From Betaproteobacteria bacterium (GTDB lineage Bacteria > Pseudomonadota > Gammaproteobacteria > Burkholderiales > SG8-41): DNA of 64,000 bases. Location of the stretch: assembly GCA_016868035.1 (NCBI GenBank), contig VGID01000001.1, positions 128,289 to 192,288 on the forward strand, written 5' to 3'. Positions 1-10,194 of this stretch are shown piece after piece (the first letter of the stretch is position 1; the number at the start of each line of letters is the position of its first letter). Below the pieces are notes generated by a model. The model was not told the DNA's origin. It did not search any database and saw only the letters and a list, made by a program, of their open reading frames with translations. The position numbers and the translations under genes were made by a program.

Positions 1-727
1 GCAGCCGGAACGCTTGCAGCAGCGTCTGCTGCACCCGCTGTTCCTGCGCTGCCGGCAGTCCGCACGGGCAGATGTAGCGCGTATCGTCGGAGAAATACTT
101 CGCCTCGTAGTCGTAGAACACGCGCGGCGTCTCGAGCCGGATCAGCGGCAGCGGCTCCCCGCCCAGGATGGCCCCGGTCAACTCGATGCCCTCGATGAAG
201 CGCTCCGCGATCACCGTCGCGTCGTATCGCCGCGCAAGCTCGTGCGCGGGGGCAAGCTCGTCGGCCGAGGTCACCTTGCTCATGCCGATGCTCGATCCCT
301 CGCACGCCGGTTTCACCATCAGCGGCAGGCCGACCCGTGACGCGACCCCGGCGTAATCGCCGCCCGCACCCAGCAGCTCGTAGGGCGGCGTCGGTATGCC
401 CGCCGCGTGCCACAGCAGCTTGGTGCGCCACTTGTCCATCGCGAGGGCGCTCGCCATCACGCCGCTCCCGGTATAGGGAATTCCCAGGTACTCGAGCGCG
501 CCCTGCACCGTGCCATCCTCTCCGAAACGCCCGTGCAACGCGATGAATACGCGGTCGAACTTCTGCGCGGCGAGCGCCTCGAGCCGCTGCTCGCGCGGAT
601 CGAACGCATGCGCGTCCACGCCCTTCTTCTTCAGGGCGGCGAGTACCATCGTGCCGCTCTTGAGGGAGATTTCCCTCTCGGCCGATTTGCCGCCCATCAA
701 AACTGCCACTTTCCCGAGCCGGTTCAC
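1..727 (-). CDS. ddlB: D-alanine--D-alanine ligase, partial (C-terminus beyond window start); GTG start
   Basis: Reverse-strand reading from GTG at 727 gives [44 protein letters not shown], typical of Ddl; position downstream of murB in a dcw cluster. Confidence 0.9.
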   Translation of the reverse strand, partial: MNRLGKVAVLMGGKSAEREISLKSGTMVLAALKKKGVDAHAFDPREQRLEALAAQKFDRVFIALHGRFGEDGTVQGALEYLGIPYTGSGVMASALAMDKWRTKLLWHAAGIPTPPYELLGAGGDYAGVASRVGLPLMVKPACEGSSIGMSKVTSADELAPAHELARRYDATVIAERFIEGIELTGAILGGEPLPLIRLETPRVFYDYEAKYFSDDTRYICPCGLPAAQEQRVQQTLLQAFRL

Positions 728-862
728 TCACTCTTCTCCGTGCCAACGGCTCACTTGGGCGGCAACGTGCGCCTCCAGGGTCGCATCCCCGCAAACGGGG
801 CCCCTGCTCCGCCCTCCAGCGCCCCCGCCCATCAAAACTGCCACTTTCCCGAGCCGGTTCAC
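728..862 (-). other. 44-aa upstream ORF formed by a duplicated ddl start region ([22 protein letters not shown]...SRWHGEE*)
   Basis: About 50 bp at 692-741 is repeated at 827-876; stop TGA at 728-730 directly abuts the ddl GTG at 725-727. Confidence 0.7.
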
Positions 863-883
863 TCACTCTTCTCCGTCCCTGCT

Positions 884-946
884 GGTCACCATTCACCGTT
901 CACTGGTCACCATTCACCGTTCACTGCTCACCGATCACCGGTCACG
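884..946. repeat. Degenerate 7-bp tandem array, nine NNTCACN units
   Basis: GGTCACC ATTCACC GTTCACT GGTCACC ATTCACC GTTCACT GCTCACC GATCACC GGTCACG. Confidence 0.9.
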
Positions 947-1988
947 TCTCTCCAACGATCCGCACTTCGCGCTCGAGCGCGATGCCGAACTTCTCCCGCA
1001 CCGCGTTCTCCGCAAGCTCGATCAGCGCCTCGATATCGGCGGCGCGCGCGCTGCCGAGGTTCACCACGAAGTTGGCGTGCTTCCCGGAAATCTGCGCGCC
1101 GCCGATGGTGCGGCCCTTCAGCCCGCATGCTTCGATCAGGCGCGCCGCGTAGTCGCGCTGGGGGTTGCGGAACACCGAGCCGGCATTCGGCTGGTTGAGC
1201 GGTTGCGTAGCAATGCGGCGCCGGAGCAGCTCCTTGATCTTGCGCCGCGACTCCTCGGCATCACCGGCACGCAGGCGGAAGTACGCGGCGACGAACCATT
1301 CTTCCGAGGGATGAATACCTTCCGCCTTCTTCCTTCCGCCTTCTTCCTTCAGCATGACGTGCCGGTAGGCGATCTCGTAGTCAGCGGGCGTGCGCGTGTG
1401 CAATGCCCCGCTGCGGTCCACGGTCTCGGCCCGCGCCACGATGTCCCACGCCTCGCCGCCGAAGCAGCCGGCATTCATCGCGAGCGCCCCGCCGACCGTG
1501 CCCGGGATGCCCGCCAGGAACTCCGCTCCGGCAAGGCCGTGCAACGCGGCAAACCGCGCCACTCTCGGGCTCGCCACGCCAGTCTCGGCGTAGATCTCGC
1601 CCTCGCTTGCGCCCGCGCCCGCGCCCCCGAGCCGCATCGCGCCGAGCGCGGGGTGCGTGAAAATCACCGTCCCTCGAAGGCCCCCGTCGCGCACCAGCAG
1701 GTTGCTGCCCAGGCCCACCATGTGCACGGGCTCGCCCGCCGGAACCCCGCGCAGGAACTCGCGCAGGTCCGCGAGGTCCGCGGGGGAATAGGCGCGCTCC
1801 GCGGTCCCGCCGGCACGCCAGCTGGTGTGCCGCGCCATCGGCTCATGGAGCCGCAATTCACCTCTCAGCGCGTCTCCGGGCTTTCGCGTCTGCTTAACCA
1901 TCGCTACCATCACCCGCAAGGGCGGAGGGATGAAGGCGGAGGGATGTCCTCTCCGCGCGTGGTCTCTGAGAAGCCGGCTCGCTCTCAT
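942..1988 (-). CDS. murB: UDP-N-acetylmuramate dehydrogenase (exact start uncertain; may be internal, near MVKQTRKPG)
   Basis: [36 protein letters not shown] motifs. Confidence 0.92.
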   Translation of the reverse strand: MRASRLLRDHARRGHPSAFIPPPLRVMVAMVKQTRKPGDALRGELRLHEPMARHTSWRAGGTAERAYSPADLADLREFLRGVPAGEPVHMVGLGSNLLVRDGGLRGTVIFTHPALGAMRLGGAGAGASEGEIYAETGVASPRVARFAALHGLAGAEFLAGIPGTVGGALAMNAGCFGGEAWDIVARAETVDRSGALHTRTPADYEIAYRHVMLKEEGGRKKAEGIHPSEEWFVAAYFRLRAGDAEESRRKIKELLRRRIATQPLNQPNAGSVFRNPQRDYAARLIEACGLKGRTIGGAQISGKHANFVVNLGSARAADIEALIELAENAVREKFGIALEREVRIVGET

Positions 1989-3436
1989 CCCTCATTCCCC
2001 GCCTCTCGTCTCTCGTCTCTCGTCTCTCGCTCGGCTCCCTTCTTCCCCGCGAGCATGGGCGGCACGCCGCCAATCGTGCCCGCGCCCATCGTCAACACCA
2101 CGTCGCCATCGCGCGCGAGCTCGAGGATCGCGTCGCGAACTTCGCCGGCCGACTCCACGAACACCGGCTCCACCCGGCCCTGCACCCGCACCGCCCGGGC
2201 GAGCGCGCGCCCGTCCGCCGCGACGATCGGCCCCTCGCCCGCCGGATACACCTCCGTGAGCACCAGTGCGTCCGCGGTGGAGAGCACTTTCACGAAATCC
2301 TCGAAGCAGTCGCGCGTGCGCGTATAGCGGTGCGGCTGGAACGCCAGCAGCACCCTGCGGCCGGGGAAGGCGCCGCGCGCCGCGGCAAGCGTTGCCGCCA
2401 TTTCCGCGGGGTGGTGTCCGTAGTCGTCCACCAGCGTGAAGGTGCCGCCCGCGGGCAGCCGCACCTCGCCGTAGTGCTGGAAACGGCGGCCCACGCCCTT
2501 GAACTCCGCGAGCGCCTTGACGATCCGCTCGTCCGTCGCGCCGAGCTCGGCCGCCACCGCAATCGCCGCCAGCGCGTTCTGCACGTTGTGCGTGCCGGGC
2601 AGGTTCAGGGTGACCTCGAGATCGGCCCCGGGCGCCCTGCCGTTGGGCTTGCGCTCGACACGGAATTTCATCTGCGGCCCGTTCGCCCGGACGTCGAACG
2701 CTCGCACCTGCGCATCGGCCGAAAGCCCGTAGCCGGTGATCGGCTTGGTGAGGCTCGGCATGATCGCGCGCACGCTCGGGTCGTCCACGCACAGCACCGC
2801 CATGCCGTAGAAAGGCAGCCGCTGCACGAAGTCCACGAACGCCTGGCGCAGCCTGTCCAGCGAATGATCGTAGGTCTCCATGTGGTCGGCGTCGATGTTC
2901 GTCACTACCGCCAGCGTGGGCTGCAGGTACAGGAACGAGGCATCGGACTCGTCGGCCTCGACCACGATGAATTCGCCGGCACCGAGCTTCGCGTGCGAGC
3001 CCGCCGCCTCCAGCCTCCCCCCGATCACGAACGTCGGGTCCATGCCCGCTTCGGCGAGTACGCTCGCGATGAGGCTCGTCGTGGTGGTCTTGCCGTGCGT
3101 GCCCGCCACCGCGATGCCCTGCTTGAGCCGCATGAGCTCGGCGAGCATCAGCGCGCGCGGAACGACCGGTATCTTTCGCGCGCGCGCGGCGACGACCTCC
3201 GGGTTGTCCTCTTTCACAGCGCTCGATACGACGACCGCATCTGCGCCGGCAACGTGTCCGGCTGCGTGCCCCGTGTAGATCCGCGCGCCGCACGACTTCA
3301 GGCGCCCGGTGACGGGGCTCTCCGCGAGGTCCGATCCGCTCACGTGATAACCGAGGTTCACCAGCACCTCGGCGATTCCGCTCATTCCCGCGCCGCCTAT
3401 GCCCACGAAGTGCACGTGTTTGACCTTGTGCCTCAT
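1985..3436 (-). CDS. murC: UDP-N-acetylmuramate--L-alanine ligase
   Basis: [55 protein letters not shown]. Confidence 0.95.
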   Translation of the reverse strand: MRHKVKHVHFVGIGGAGMSGIAEVLVNLGYHVSGSDLAESPVTGRLKSCGARIYTGHAAGHVAGADAVVVSSAVKEDNPEVVAARARKIPVVPRALMLAELMRLKQGIAVAGTHGKTTTTSLIASVLAEAGMDPTFVIGGRLEAAGSHAKLGAGEFIVVEADESDASFLYLQPTLAVVTNIDADHMETYDHSLDRLRQAFVDFVQRLPFYGMAVLCVDDPSVRAIMPSLTKPITGYGLSADAQVRAFDVRANGPQMKFRVERKPNGRAPGADLEVTLNLPGTHNVQNALAAIAVAAELGATDERIVKALAEFKGVGRRFQHYGEVRLPAGGTFTLVDDYGHHPAEMAATLAAARGAFPGRRVLLAFQPHRYTRTRDCFEDFVKVLSTADALVLTEVYPAGEGPIVAADGRALARAVRVQGRVEPVFVESAGEVRDAILELARDGDVVLTMGAGTIGGVPPMLAGKKGAERETRDERREAGNEG

Positions 3437-3591
3437 TACCCCTGGCCGCGACCCTTGCGCGCAGCGCAACCGGCGGCCGGCGCCACTCGCGGCCGCTCGC
3501 ATCCCCTCGCCACCGCGAGGGGCCCCTGCTCCCTGCTCGTGTACGCCCCGCCTATGCCCACGAAGTGCACGTGTTTGACCTTGTGCCTCAT
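3436..3591 (-). other. 51-aa leader ORF from duplicated murC start, stop overlaps murC start (TAATG)
   Basis: [54 protein letters not shown] 3436-3438 overlaps ATG 3434-3436. Confidence 0.6.
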
Positions 3592-3746
3592 TACCCCTGG
3601 CCGCGACCCTTGCGCGCAGCGCAACCGGCGGCCGGCGCCACTCGCGGCCGCTCGCATCCCCTCGCCACCGCGAGGGGCCCCTGCTCCCTGCTCGTGTACG
3701 CCCCGCCTATGCCCACGAAGTGCACGTGTTTGACCTTGTGCCTCAT
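3591..3746 (-). other. 51-aa leader ORF, second duplicated copy
   Basis: Same peptide, TAATG overlap with next copy. Confidence 0.6.
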
Positions 3747-3850
3747 TACCCCTGGCCGCGACCCTTGCGCGCAGCGCAACCGGCGGCCGGCGCCACTCGC
3801 GGCCGCTCGTCTCTCGTCTCTCGTTTCTCGCCTCTCGTTTTCATGCTCAT
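3746..3850 (-). other. 34-aa leader ORF overlapping the murG stop (ATGA)
   Basis: [34 protein letters not shown]. Confidence 0.5.
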
Positions 3851-4923
3851 GCTGCTTCCGCCAGCTCCATGCAGATCTGTGCCACCGTTTGCGTGGCGTC
3901 GGGTCGGCCCGCCTCGCGGGCGGCTCTCGCCATCGCCAGCAGCCGCTCGCGCGTGAGCCCGGCCAGCACCTCCGCGAGACGCTCCGGGGTCAGGTCGCGC
4001 TGCGGCAGCAACAGAGCCGCTCCGCGATCGGCGAGGTAACCTGCGTTTGTCGTCTGGTGATCGTCCACCGCGTGCGGGTACGGCACCAGCACCGAGGCCA
4101 CGCCCGCGGCGGCCAGCTCCGCGATGGTCGAAGCGCCGGCCCGGCAGATGATGCAGTCGGCCTCGGCATACCGGGCCGCCATGTCGTCGATGAATGCGAC
4201 GACTTCGGCGGCGACGCCGCTGCTGCGGTAGCCCTGCCGCACCGTCTCGTGATGCGCCGCGCCGGCCTGATGCAGGACGTGCGGGCGCTCGGGCTCCGGC
4301 ATCCGCGCGAGCGCCAGCGGCATCACGGTATTGAGCGCCCGTGCCCCCTGGCTGCCGCCGATCACGAGCAGCCTGAGCCGGCCGCTGCGTCCCCCTAGGC
4401 GTGCATCCGGAGGCGCGAGCCGAGCGATCTCCTCGCGCACCGGATTTCCGGTGACGATGACCGCGGTCGCCTTCCCGAACGCCCCCGGGAATGCGGCAAG
4501 CACGCGGTCGGCGAGCTTCGCGAGCACGCGGTTGGCGAGCCCCGCGACCGAGTTCTGCTCGTGGATCGCGAGCGGACGGTTGAGGAAGGAAGCCATCATT
4601 CCGCCGGGGAAGGACACGTAGCCGCCCATGCCCAGAACGACGTCCGGGCGGTGCGCGAATATCGCCTTCGCGCTTTGCCAGAAAGCGATCAGCAGCTCGA
4701 GCGGCAACAGCGCGTAGCGCAGCGGCCCGCGCCCGCGCACGCCGGATGCGCGAATCCACGCCATGTCGTAGCCCCGCGGCGCGACGACGCTGGCCTCCAT
4801 GCCCTTGCGGCTGCCGAGCCACACCACTCTCCAGCCCCGGGCGCGGAGATATTCCGCGACCGCCAGCGCGGGGAAGATATGGCCCCCGGTGCCCCCGGCC
4901 ATGATCATGATCGTCCGGCTCAT
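3847..4923 (-). CDS. murG: UDP-GlcNAc--lipid I GlcNAc transferase
   Basis: [38 protein letters not shown]. Confidence 0.95.
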   Translation of the reverse strand: MSRTIMIMAGGTGGHIFPALAVAEYLRARGWRVVWLGSRKGMEASVVAPRGYDMAWIRASGVRGRGPLRYALLPLELLIAFWQSAKAIFAHRPDVVLGMGGYVSFPGGMMASFLNRPLAIHEQNSVAGLANRVLAKLADRVLAAFPGAFGKATAVIVTGNPVREEIARLAPPDARLGGRSGRLRLLVIGGSQGARALNTVMPLALARMPEPERPHVLHQAGAAHHETVRQGYRSSGVAAEVVAFIDDMAARYAEADCIICRAGASTIAELAAAGVASVLVPYPHAVDDHQTTNAGYLADRGAALLLPQRDLTPERLAEVLAGLTRERLLAMARAAREAGRPDATQTVAQICMELAEAA

Positions 4924-6080
4924 ACGGTGAAGCCTCTCATCAGCTGCCGGTTTTCCCAGTCCACTCTCAGCAGCACGCCGATCGCGCAGCACGTTGCGAC
5001 GAGCGCGCTGCCCCCGAAGGAGAGCAGCGGCAGGGTGAGCCCCTTGGTGGGCAGCACCCCCATGTTGACGCCGATGTTGATGATTGCCTGCACGCCGATC
5101 CACAACCCGATACCCTGGGCGACCAGCGCGGGGTAATAGCGCTCGAGCGCGGCGGCGCGCCGCCCGATCGCGAACGCACGCATCACGACCCAGCAGAACG
5201 CGAGCACGATCGCCGCGACCCCGGCGAAACCGAGCTCCTCGGCAATCACGGCCAGCAGGAAGTCGGTGTGCGCCTCCGGCAGGTAGAACAGCTTCTCCAC
5301 GCTCGCGCCCAGACCGACGCCGAACCACTCCCCGCGCCCGAACGCGATCAGCGCATGGGAGAGCTGGTAGCCCTTGCCGTACGGATCGGCCCACGGATCC
5401 ATGAATCCGATCACGCGCTGCAGGCGATAGGGGGAAGCGAGGATCAGCCCGGCGAAGCCCGCGAGCATCAGCCCGAACAGCCCCGCGAACAGCTTCCAGT
5501 TCATGCCGCCCAGGAACAGGATGCCCATGGCGATCACGCTGATCACGACGAACGCGCCGAAATCCGGCTCGCGCAGCAGCAGCCAGCTCACGATCATCAT
5601 CACCACGAACAGCGGGAGGAAGCCCTTGCGCAGGCTGTCCATGTGCCCGGCCTTGCGCACCGTGTAGTCGGCGGCGTAGAGCACGACGAACAGCTTCATC
5701 AGCTCGGAGGGCTGCAGGTTCACGAAACGAAGCGAGATCCAGCGCTGGCTGCCGTTCACTTCGCGCCCGATGCCCGGAATGAGAACGAGGATCAGCAGCA
5801 CGATCCCGAGCATGAACAGAAACGGCGCGGCGCGCTGCCACAGGCGCAGCGGGATCTGGAAAGCGATCAGCGCGGCGATCACGGCGATCGCCAGGTAGAG
5901 CCCGTGGCGCGCGAGGTAGAACGCCGGCTGGTGGCCCGTGGAGCGGCTGCCCTCGGCGATCGCGATCGAGGCCGAATACACCATGACCAGGCCGAGCCCG
6001 AGCAGCAGCACGGTCGTCCACACCAGGCTCTGGTCGTAGTCGGCGATCGGCGCGCGCGCTTTGACGTCGGTGTAGAACAT
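4920..6080 (-). CDS. ftsW: Lipid II polymerase/flippase-family division protein FtsW
   Basis: Polytopic SEDS protein; [27 protein letters not shown]-type motif; dcw position. Confidence 0.93.
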   Translation of the reverse strand: MFYTDVKARAPIADYDQSLVWTTVLLLGLGLVMVYSASIAIAEGSRSTGHQPAFYLARHGLYLAIAVIAALIAFQIPLRLWQRAAPFLFMLGIVLLILVLIPGIGREVNGSQRWISLRFVNLQPSELMKLFVVLYAADYTVRKAGHMDSLRKGFLPLFVVMMIVSWLLLREPDFGAFVVISVIAMGILFLGGMNWKLFAGLFGLMLAGFAGLILASPYRLQRVIGFMDPWADPYGKGYQLSHALIAFGRGEWFGVGLGASVEKLFYLPEAHTDFLLAVIAEELGFAGVAAIVLAFCWVVMRAFAIGRRAAALERYYPALVAQGIGLWIGVQAIINIGVNMGVLPTKGLTLPLLSFGGSALVATCCAIGVLLRVDWENRQLMRGFTV

Positions 6081-6082
6081 GC

Positions 6083-7483
6083 TCAGCCTCGCCCCGTCCC
6101 GAGACGCCGCACCGCCGCGACGAAGGCCTTGCCGCGCTCGACGTAATTGCGGAACATGTCGTAGCTCGCGCACGCCGGGGAGAGCAGCACCGCGTCACCC
6201 GGCCGCGACGCGCGATACGCCGCTTCCACCGCCGCCCGCATGTCGCCGGCCCGCTCGAGCGGAATGCCCGTTCCGGCGAGCGCGCGCTCGATGCGCCCCG
6301 CGTCGCGCCCCATCAGCACCACCGCGCGCGCATGCTCGCTCGCGACGGGCGCGAGCGGCGCGAAATCCTGTCCCTTGCCGTCGCCCCCGGCGATCAGCAC
6401 CACCGGCCGGCCCATCCCCGAGAGCGCGGCCACCGTCGCGCCGACGTTGGTCCCCTTGGAGTCGTCGAAGAAGGCGACGCCGGCGATCTCCGCCACCTTT
6501 TGCATGCGGTGCGGCAGCCCCTCGAACGCGCGCAGCGCCTGCGCCGCCGCTCCATCGGGCGCGCCGGCTGCGTGCGCAAGGGCATGCGCGGCGAGCGCGT
6601 TCGCCGCGTTGTGCAGGCCCGCGGCGGGCAGCTCGTCCAGCTCCAACAGCCCATGCGTGCCGCGGGCGAGCATGCCCCCGTGGCGGCCGGGCACGATGCC
6701 CCACTCGTCCTCTCCCTGCGGCCGGTCGGTGCCGAAGGTGTATAGGGTGCGGCCGGCGCGGGCCATGTTCATGCTCCAGCGGTCTTCGCGATTCAACACC
6801 TGAATGCCGCTGTCCCCGAACACGCGCGCTTTCGCGGCCGCGTAGTCTGTCATGCTGCTGTACCGGTCGAGATGATCCTCGGTGAGATTGAGCATCGCCG
6901 CCGCCGCCGGCTCCAGGCTCGCGGTGCTCTCGAGCTGGAAGCTGGAGAGCTCCAGCACGAACACCTGCGGGACCGCGGCGCCGTCCTCGATCTGCGCGAG
7001 CGTGTCGAGCACCGGCACGCCGATGTTGCCCGCCACCACCGTGTCGTGGCCGGCGGCGCGAAGTATTGCGCCCGCCATGGCCGTCACCGTGCTCTTGCCG
7101 TTGGAGCCGGTGATCGCGAGCACCTTCGCGGTTCCGAGTTGCGGGTTCGAGGCCCCGAGTCGTTTGAGCCCATGGGCGAAGAGTTCGACGTCGCCTGCCA
7201 CCGGCACGCCGCGCTCGATCGCGCCGGCAACCGGCGCCTGGCGCCGGTCGATGCCGGGGCTGATCGCGATGAGCTCCGCGCCGGCCAGCGTGTCCTCGCC
7301 GAAGGCGCCGGCCGCGACACGCACCTGCGGCAGCTCGCGCGCGAGCGCGGCCGCGTGCGGCGGCTCCGCGCGGGTGTCGGCGACACGCACGTCCGCGCCG
7401 CGGCGCGTGAGCCAGCGCGTCATCGAAAGCCCCGTGTCCCCGAGTCCCAGCACGACTACCTTCCTGCCTTTCAGCGACTCCAT
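6083..7483 (-). CDS. murD: UDP-N-acetylmuramoylalanine--D-glutamate ligase
   Basis: [43 protein letters not shown]. Confidence 0.94.
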   Translation of the reverse strand: MESLKGRKVVVLGLGDTGLSMTRWLTRRGADVRVADTRAEPPHAAALARELPQVRVAAGAFGEDTLAGAELIAISPGIDRRQAPVAGAIERGVPVAGDVELFAHGLKRLGASNPQLGTAKVLAITGSNGKSTVTAMAGAILRAAGHDTVVAGNIGVPVLDTLAQIEDGAAVPQVFVLELSSFQLESTASLEPAAAAMLNLTEDHLDRYSSMTDYAAAKARVFGDSGIQVLNREDRWSMNMARAGRTLYTFGTDRPQGEDEWGIVPGRHGGMLARGTHGLLELDELPAAGLHNAANALAAHALAHAAGAPDGAAAQALRAFEGLPHRMQKVAEIAGVAFFDDSKGTNVGATVAALSGMGRPVVLIAGGDGKGQDFAPLAPVASEHARAVVLMGRDAGRIERALAGTGIPLERAGDMRAAVEAAYRASRPGDAVLLSPACASYDMFRNYVERGKAFVAAVRRLGTGRG

Positions 7484-7495
7484 GTCTTTGATACA

Positions 7496-7604
7496 GGATT
7501 GAGGATTGCGGATTGAGGATTGAGCGTCCCCACCCCCGCCTCGAACTCAATCCTCAATCCGCAACCCTCATTCCTCAATCCTCGATCCTCGATCCTCGAT
7601 CCTG
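7496..7604. repeat. Inverted pair of 7-bp tandem arrays (GGATTGA / CAATCCT, CGATCCT)
   Basis: TTGCGGATTGAGGATTGAG (7506-7524) is the perfect reverse complement of 7546-7564. Confidence 0.9.
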
Positions 7605-7614
7605 GGCTCTCACG

Positions 7615-8700
7615 TCAGCGCAGCTTCAGCGTGGACAAGCCCACGAGCACCAGCATCATCGTGATGATCCAGAAGCGAACGACGACCTGATTTTCCTTCC
7701 AGCCTTTCAGCTCGTAGTGATGATGCAGCGGCGCCATTCGGAAGATGCGCTTTCCAGTGAGCCTGAACGAGATCACCTGCAGCATCACCGAGACCGTTTC
7801 GACGACGAACACGCCGCCCATGATGAAGAGCACGATTTCCTGGCGCACGATGACCGCGATCGTGCCGAGCGCCGCGCCGAGCGCGAGCGCACCGATATCG
7901 CCCATGAACACTTCCGCGGGATAGGCGTTGAACCAGAGAAATGCGAGCCCGGCGCCGGCGATCGCGCCGCAGAACACCGCGAGCTCCCCCGCGCCCGGGA
8001 TGTAGGGAAATCCGAGATAGCGCGCGAACACCACGTTGCCGGCTACGTAGGCGAAGATGCCGAGCGCGCTGCCGATCATCACGATGGGCATGATCGCGAG
8101 CCCGTCGAGCCCGTCGGTCAGGTTCACCGCGTTGCTGGTGCCGACGATGACGAAATAGGTCATGAGGATGAAACCGAAGGCGCCGAGCGGGTAGGCGACC
8201 TGCTTGAAGAACGGGACGATGAATTCCGTCTGCGCCGGCAGGTTCGTGTAGAAGGCGAGGTAGACGGCGGCGGCGATCCCCACCACCGACTGCCAGAAGA
8301 ACTTTGCCCTGGCGGAGAGGCCCTTCGCGTCGCCCACGATCACCTTGCGGTAGTCGTCCACCCAGCCGATGGCGCCGAAGGCGAGCATCACCCACAACAC
8401 GATCCAGACGATGCGGCTCTGGAGGTCCGCCCACAGCAGCACGCTGAGGGTGATCGAGACCAGGATCAGCGCGCCCCCCATGGTGGGCGTGCCCGCCTTG
8501 GCAAGGTGCGTCCGCGGGCCGTCGTCGCGCACCGACTGGCCGATCTTGTACGCGGCGAGCTTGCGGATCAGCGCGGGGCCGATGACGAAGGAGATCACGA
8601 GCGCGGTGAGGCATGCGAGCACCGCGCGCAGCGTGAGGTAACTGAACACGTTGAAGGCGCGGATGTCCTTCGCAAGCCATTGGGTGAGCTCTAGCAGCAT
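7615..8700 (-). CDS. mraY: Phospho-N-acetylmuramoyl-pentapeptide transferase
   Basis: Polytopic; [32 protein letters not shown]. Confidence 0.95.
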   Translation of the reverse strand: MLLELTQWLAKDIRAFNVFSYLTLRAVLACLTALVISFVIGPALIRKLAAYKIGQSVRDDGPRTHLAKAGTPTMGGALILVSITLSVLLWADLQSRIVWIVLWVMLAFGAIGWVDDYRKVIVGDAKGLSARAKFFWQSVVGIAAAVYLAFYTNLPAQTEFIVPFFKQVAYPLGAFGFILMTYFVIVGTSNAVNLTDGLDGLAIMPIVMIGSALGIFAYVAGNVVFARYLGFPYIPGAGELAVFCGAIAGAGLAFLWFNAYPAEVFMGDIGALALGAALGTIAVIVRQEIVLFIMGGVFVVETVSVMLQVISFRLTGKRIFRMAPLHHHYELKGWKENQVVVRFWIITMMLVLVGLSTLKLR

Positions 8701-8718
8701 GTGCGCCCTCCGGTCGCA

Positions 8719-8815
8719 AGTTCCGGGTTCGGGGTTCCGGGTTCCGGGCTCCGGGTTCGGCGGTCAGGCATGTCTGTCCCCCGTCTCGGTACCCGAATCC
8801 CGCGACTCGAAACTC
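8719..8815. repeat. Inverted 7-bp arrays between mraY and murF (GGGTTCC arm; second arm encodes the murF C-terminus)
   Basis: GGGTTCG GGGTTCC GGGTTCC GGGCTCC GGGTTCG ... ACCCGAA TCCCGCG ACTCGAA. Confidence 0.8.
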
Positions 8816-10194
8816 TTCACGACCCGTTCCATCTGCATGAAGCGCGAGCCTTTCACCAGCACGGTGAGCCCGGGGGCGAGCGCGTTCTCCACTTCCGCGA
8901 GCAGGTCCTCGATACGCGTGAAGTGGCGCGCGCCGGCGCCGAACGCCCGCGCGGCGTTCGCGGAGAGTTCGCCGAACGTGTACAGCCGCTCGATGCCCGC
9001 GCGCCGTGCCACCTCGCCGGTCTCCGCGTGCATCGTCGCGGCTCCCGCGCCGAGCTCGCCCATGTCGCCCAGCACCAGCAGCTTCTTTCCGGGCGCCTCG
9101 GCGAGCACCTCGATCGCTGCCAGCACCGAGGCCGGGTTCGCGTTGTAGGTGTCGTCGATCAGCGTGGCGCCGTTCAACCCCGCCTTCTTCTGCAGCCGCC
9201 CCTTGATCCCCGGGAAGCGCGCAAGTCCGGCCGCAATGCTTGCCGCCGGCACCTCGAGTGCCACCGCGGCCGCGCTCGCCGCGAGCGCGTTTTGCACGTT
9301 GTGCACGCCGGGCGCCCGCAGCACCGCGGCTGCGTCACCGAGCGGGGTTTTCACCACGATCTCGCTTTCGAGAAAGCGCAGCCTGTATGCGGCGGTCACG
9401 GCGGCCCCGGGCGCGAGTCCGAATTCGATCCGGTTGCGGTCTGCGGCGAGCTCGCGCATGAGCGGGGCGTGGCGGTCGTCGGCATTGATCACCGCCGTGC
9501 CCTCGGGCTTCAGGCCCTCGAAGATCTCGCCCTTGGCCGCGGCGATGGCTTCCTCGGTACCGAAGAACTCGATGTGCGCGGGTCCCACGTTGGTGACAAG
9601 CGCCACATCGGGCGCGGCGAGCCGCGTGAGATAGCGGATTTCCCCGGCGTGGTTCATCCCCATCTCGACCACCGCGTAGCGGTGCGCGGCCCGCAACTCG
9701 AGCAGAGTGAGAGGCACCCCGATGTCGTTATTCAGATTGCCGCGCGTGGCCATGACGCGGGACTCAGGATCGGGGGCCGAGGATTGAGCGGAGACGGTTT
9801 CGCGCAGGATCGAAGCCAGCATTTCCTTTACGGTCGTCTTGCCATTGCTCCCGGTAAGGGCAACCAGCGGCAGTGAAAACTTCCGCCGCCAGTACGCGGC
9901 GAGCCTGCCGAGCGCGAGCCGCGTGTTCCCGACGACGAGCAGCGGGAGTCGGTCACTCAATCCCCGATCCTCGATCCGCGACCCTGCTTCCTGCACGAGC
10001 GCGCCCGCCGCCTGCGCGCGCGCCGCCTGCGCGAGGAAATCGTGGCCGTCGTAGCGCTCGCCCTTAAGCGCGACGAACAGCGCGCGCTGCGAAAGTGAGC
10101 GCGTATCGGTGCTCACGGCCTCGAAGGCGCGATCCTCGCCGCGCAACTCGCCCGCAATGGCGCGCGCAGCCTCGGACAGCCGCATCATCGTCAT
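8764..10194 (-). CDS. murF: UDP-N-acetylmuramoyl-tripeptide--D-alanyl-D-alanine ligase
   Basis: VALTGSNGKTTVKEMLASILRE, GMNHAGEIRYLT, DTYNANPASV. Confidence 0.94.
   Translation of the reverse strand: MTMMRLSEAARAIAGELRGEDRAFEAVSTDTRSLSQRALFVALKGERYDGHDFLAQAARAQAAGALVQEAGSRIEDRGLSDRLPLLVVGNTRLALGRLAAYWRRKFSLPLVALTGSNGKTTVKEMLASILRETVSAQSSAPDPESRVMATRGNLNNDIGVPLTLLELRAAHRYAVVEMGMNHAGEIRYLTRLAAPDVALVTNVGPAHIEFFGTEEAIAAAKGEIFEGLKPEGTAVINADDRHAPLMRELAADRNRIEFGLAPGAAVTAAYRLRFLESEIVVKTPLGDAAAVLRAPGVHNVQNALAASAAAVALEVPAASIAAGLARFPGIKGRLQKKAGLNGATLIDDTYNANPASVLAAIEVLAEAPGKKLLVLGDMGELGAGAATMHAETGEVARRAGIERLYTFGELSANAARAFGAGARHFTRIEDLLAEVENALAPGLTVLVKGSRFMQMERVVKSFESRDSGTETGDRHA

Larger units (their letters stand above)
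3395..3809. repeat. 155-bp tandem repeat, three copies (last copy partial), covering the murC start region
   Basis: gcccacgaagtgcacgtgtttgaccttgtgcctcattacccc recurs at 3401, 3556 and 3711. Confidence 0.95.

Noticed and set aside
884-946. CRISPR array
   Set aside because: Units are contiguous 7-mers without spacers; no cas genes in the window.
2330-3733. 467-aa plus-strand ORF opposite murC
   Set aside because: Antisense artefact; murC is unambiguous on the minus strand.
7128-7150. Possible heptamer-derived insertion in murD ([12 protein letters not shown])
   Set aside because: Period-7 signal too weak (GTTGCGGGTTCGAGGCCCCGAGTC) to call confidently.
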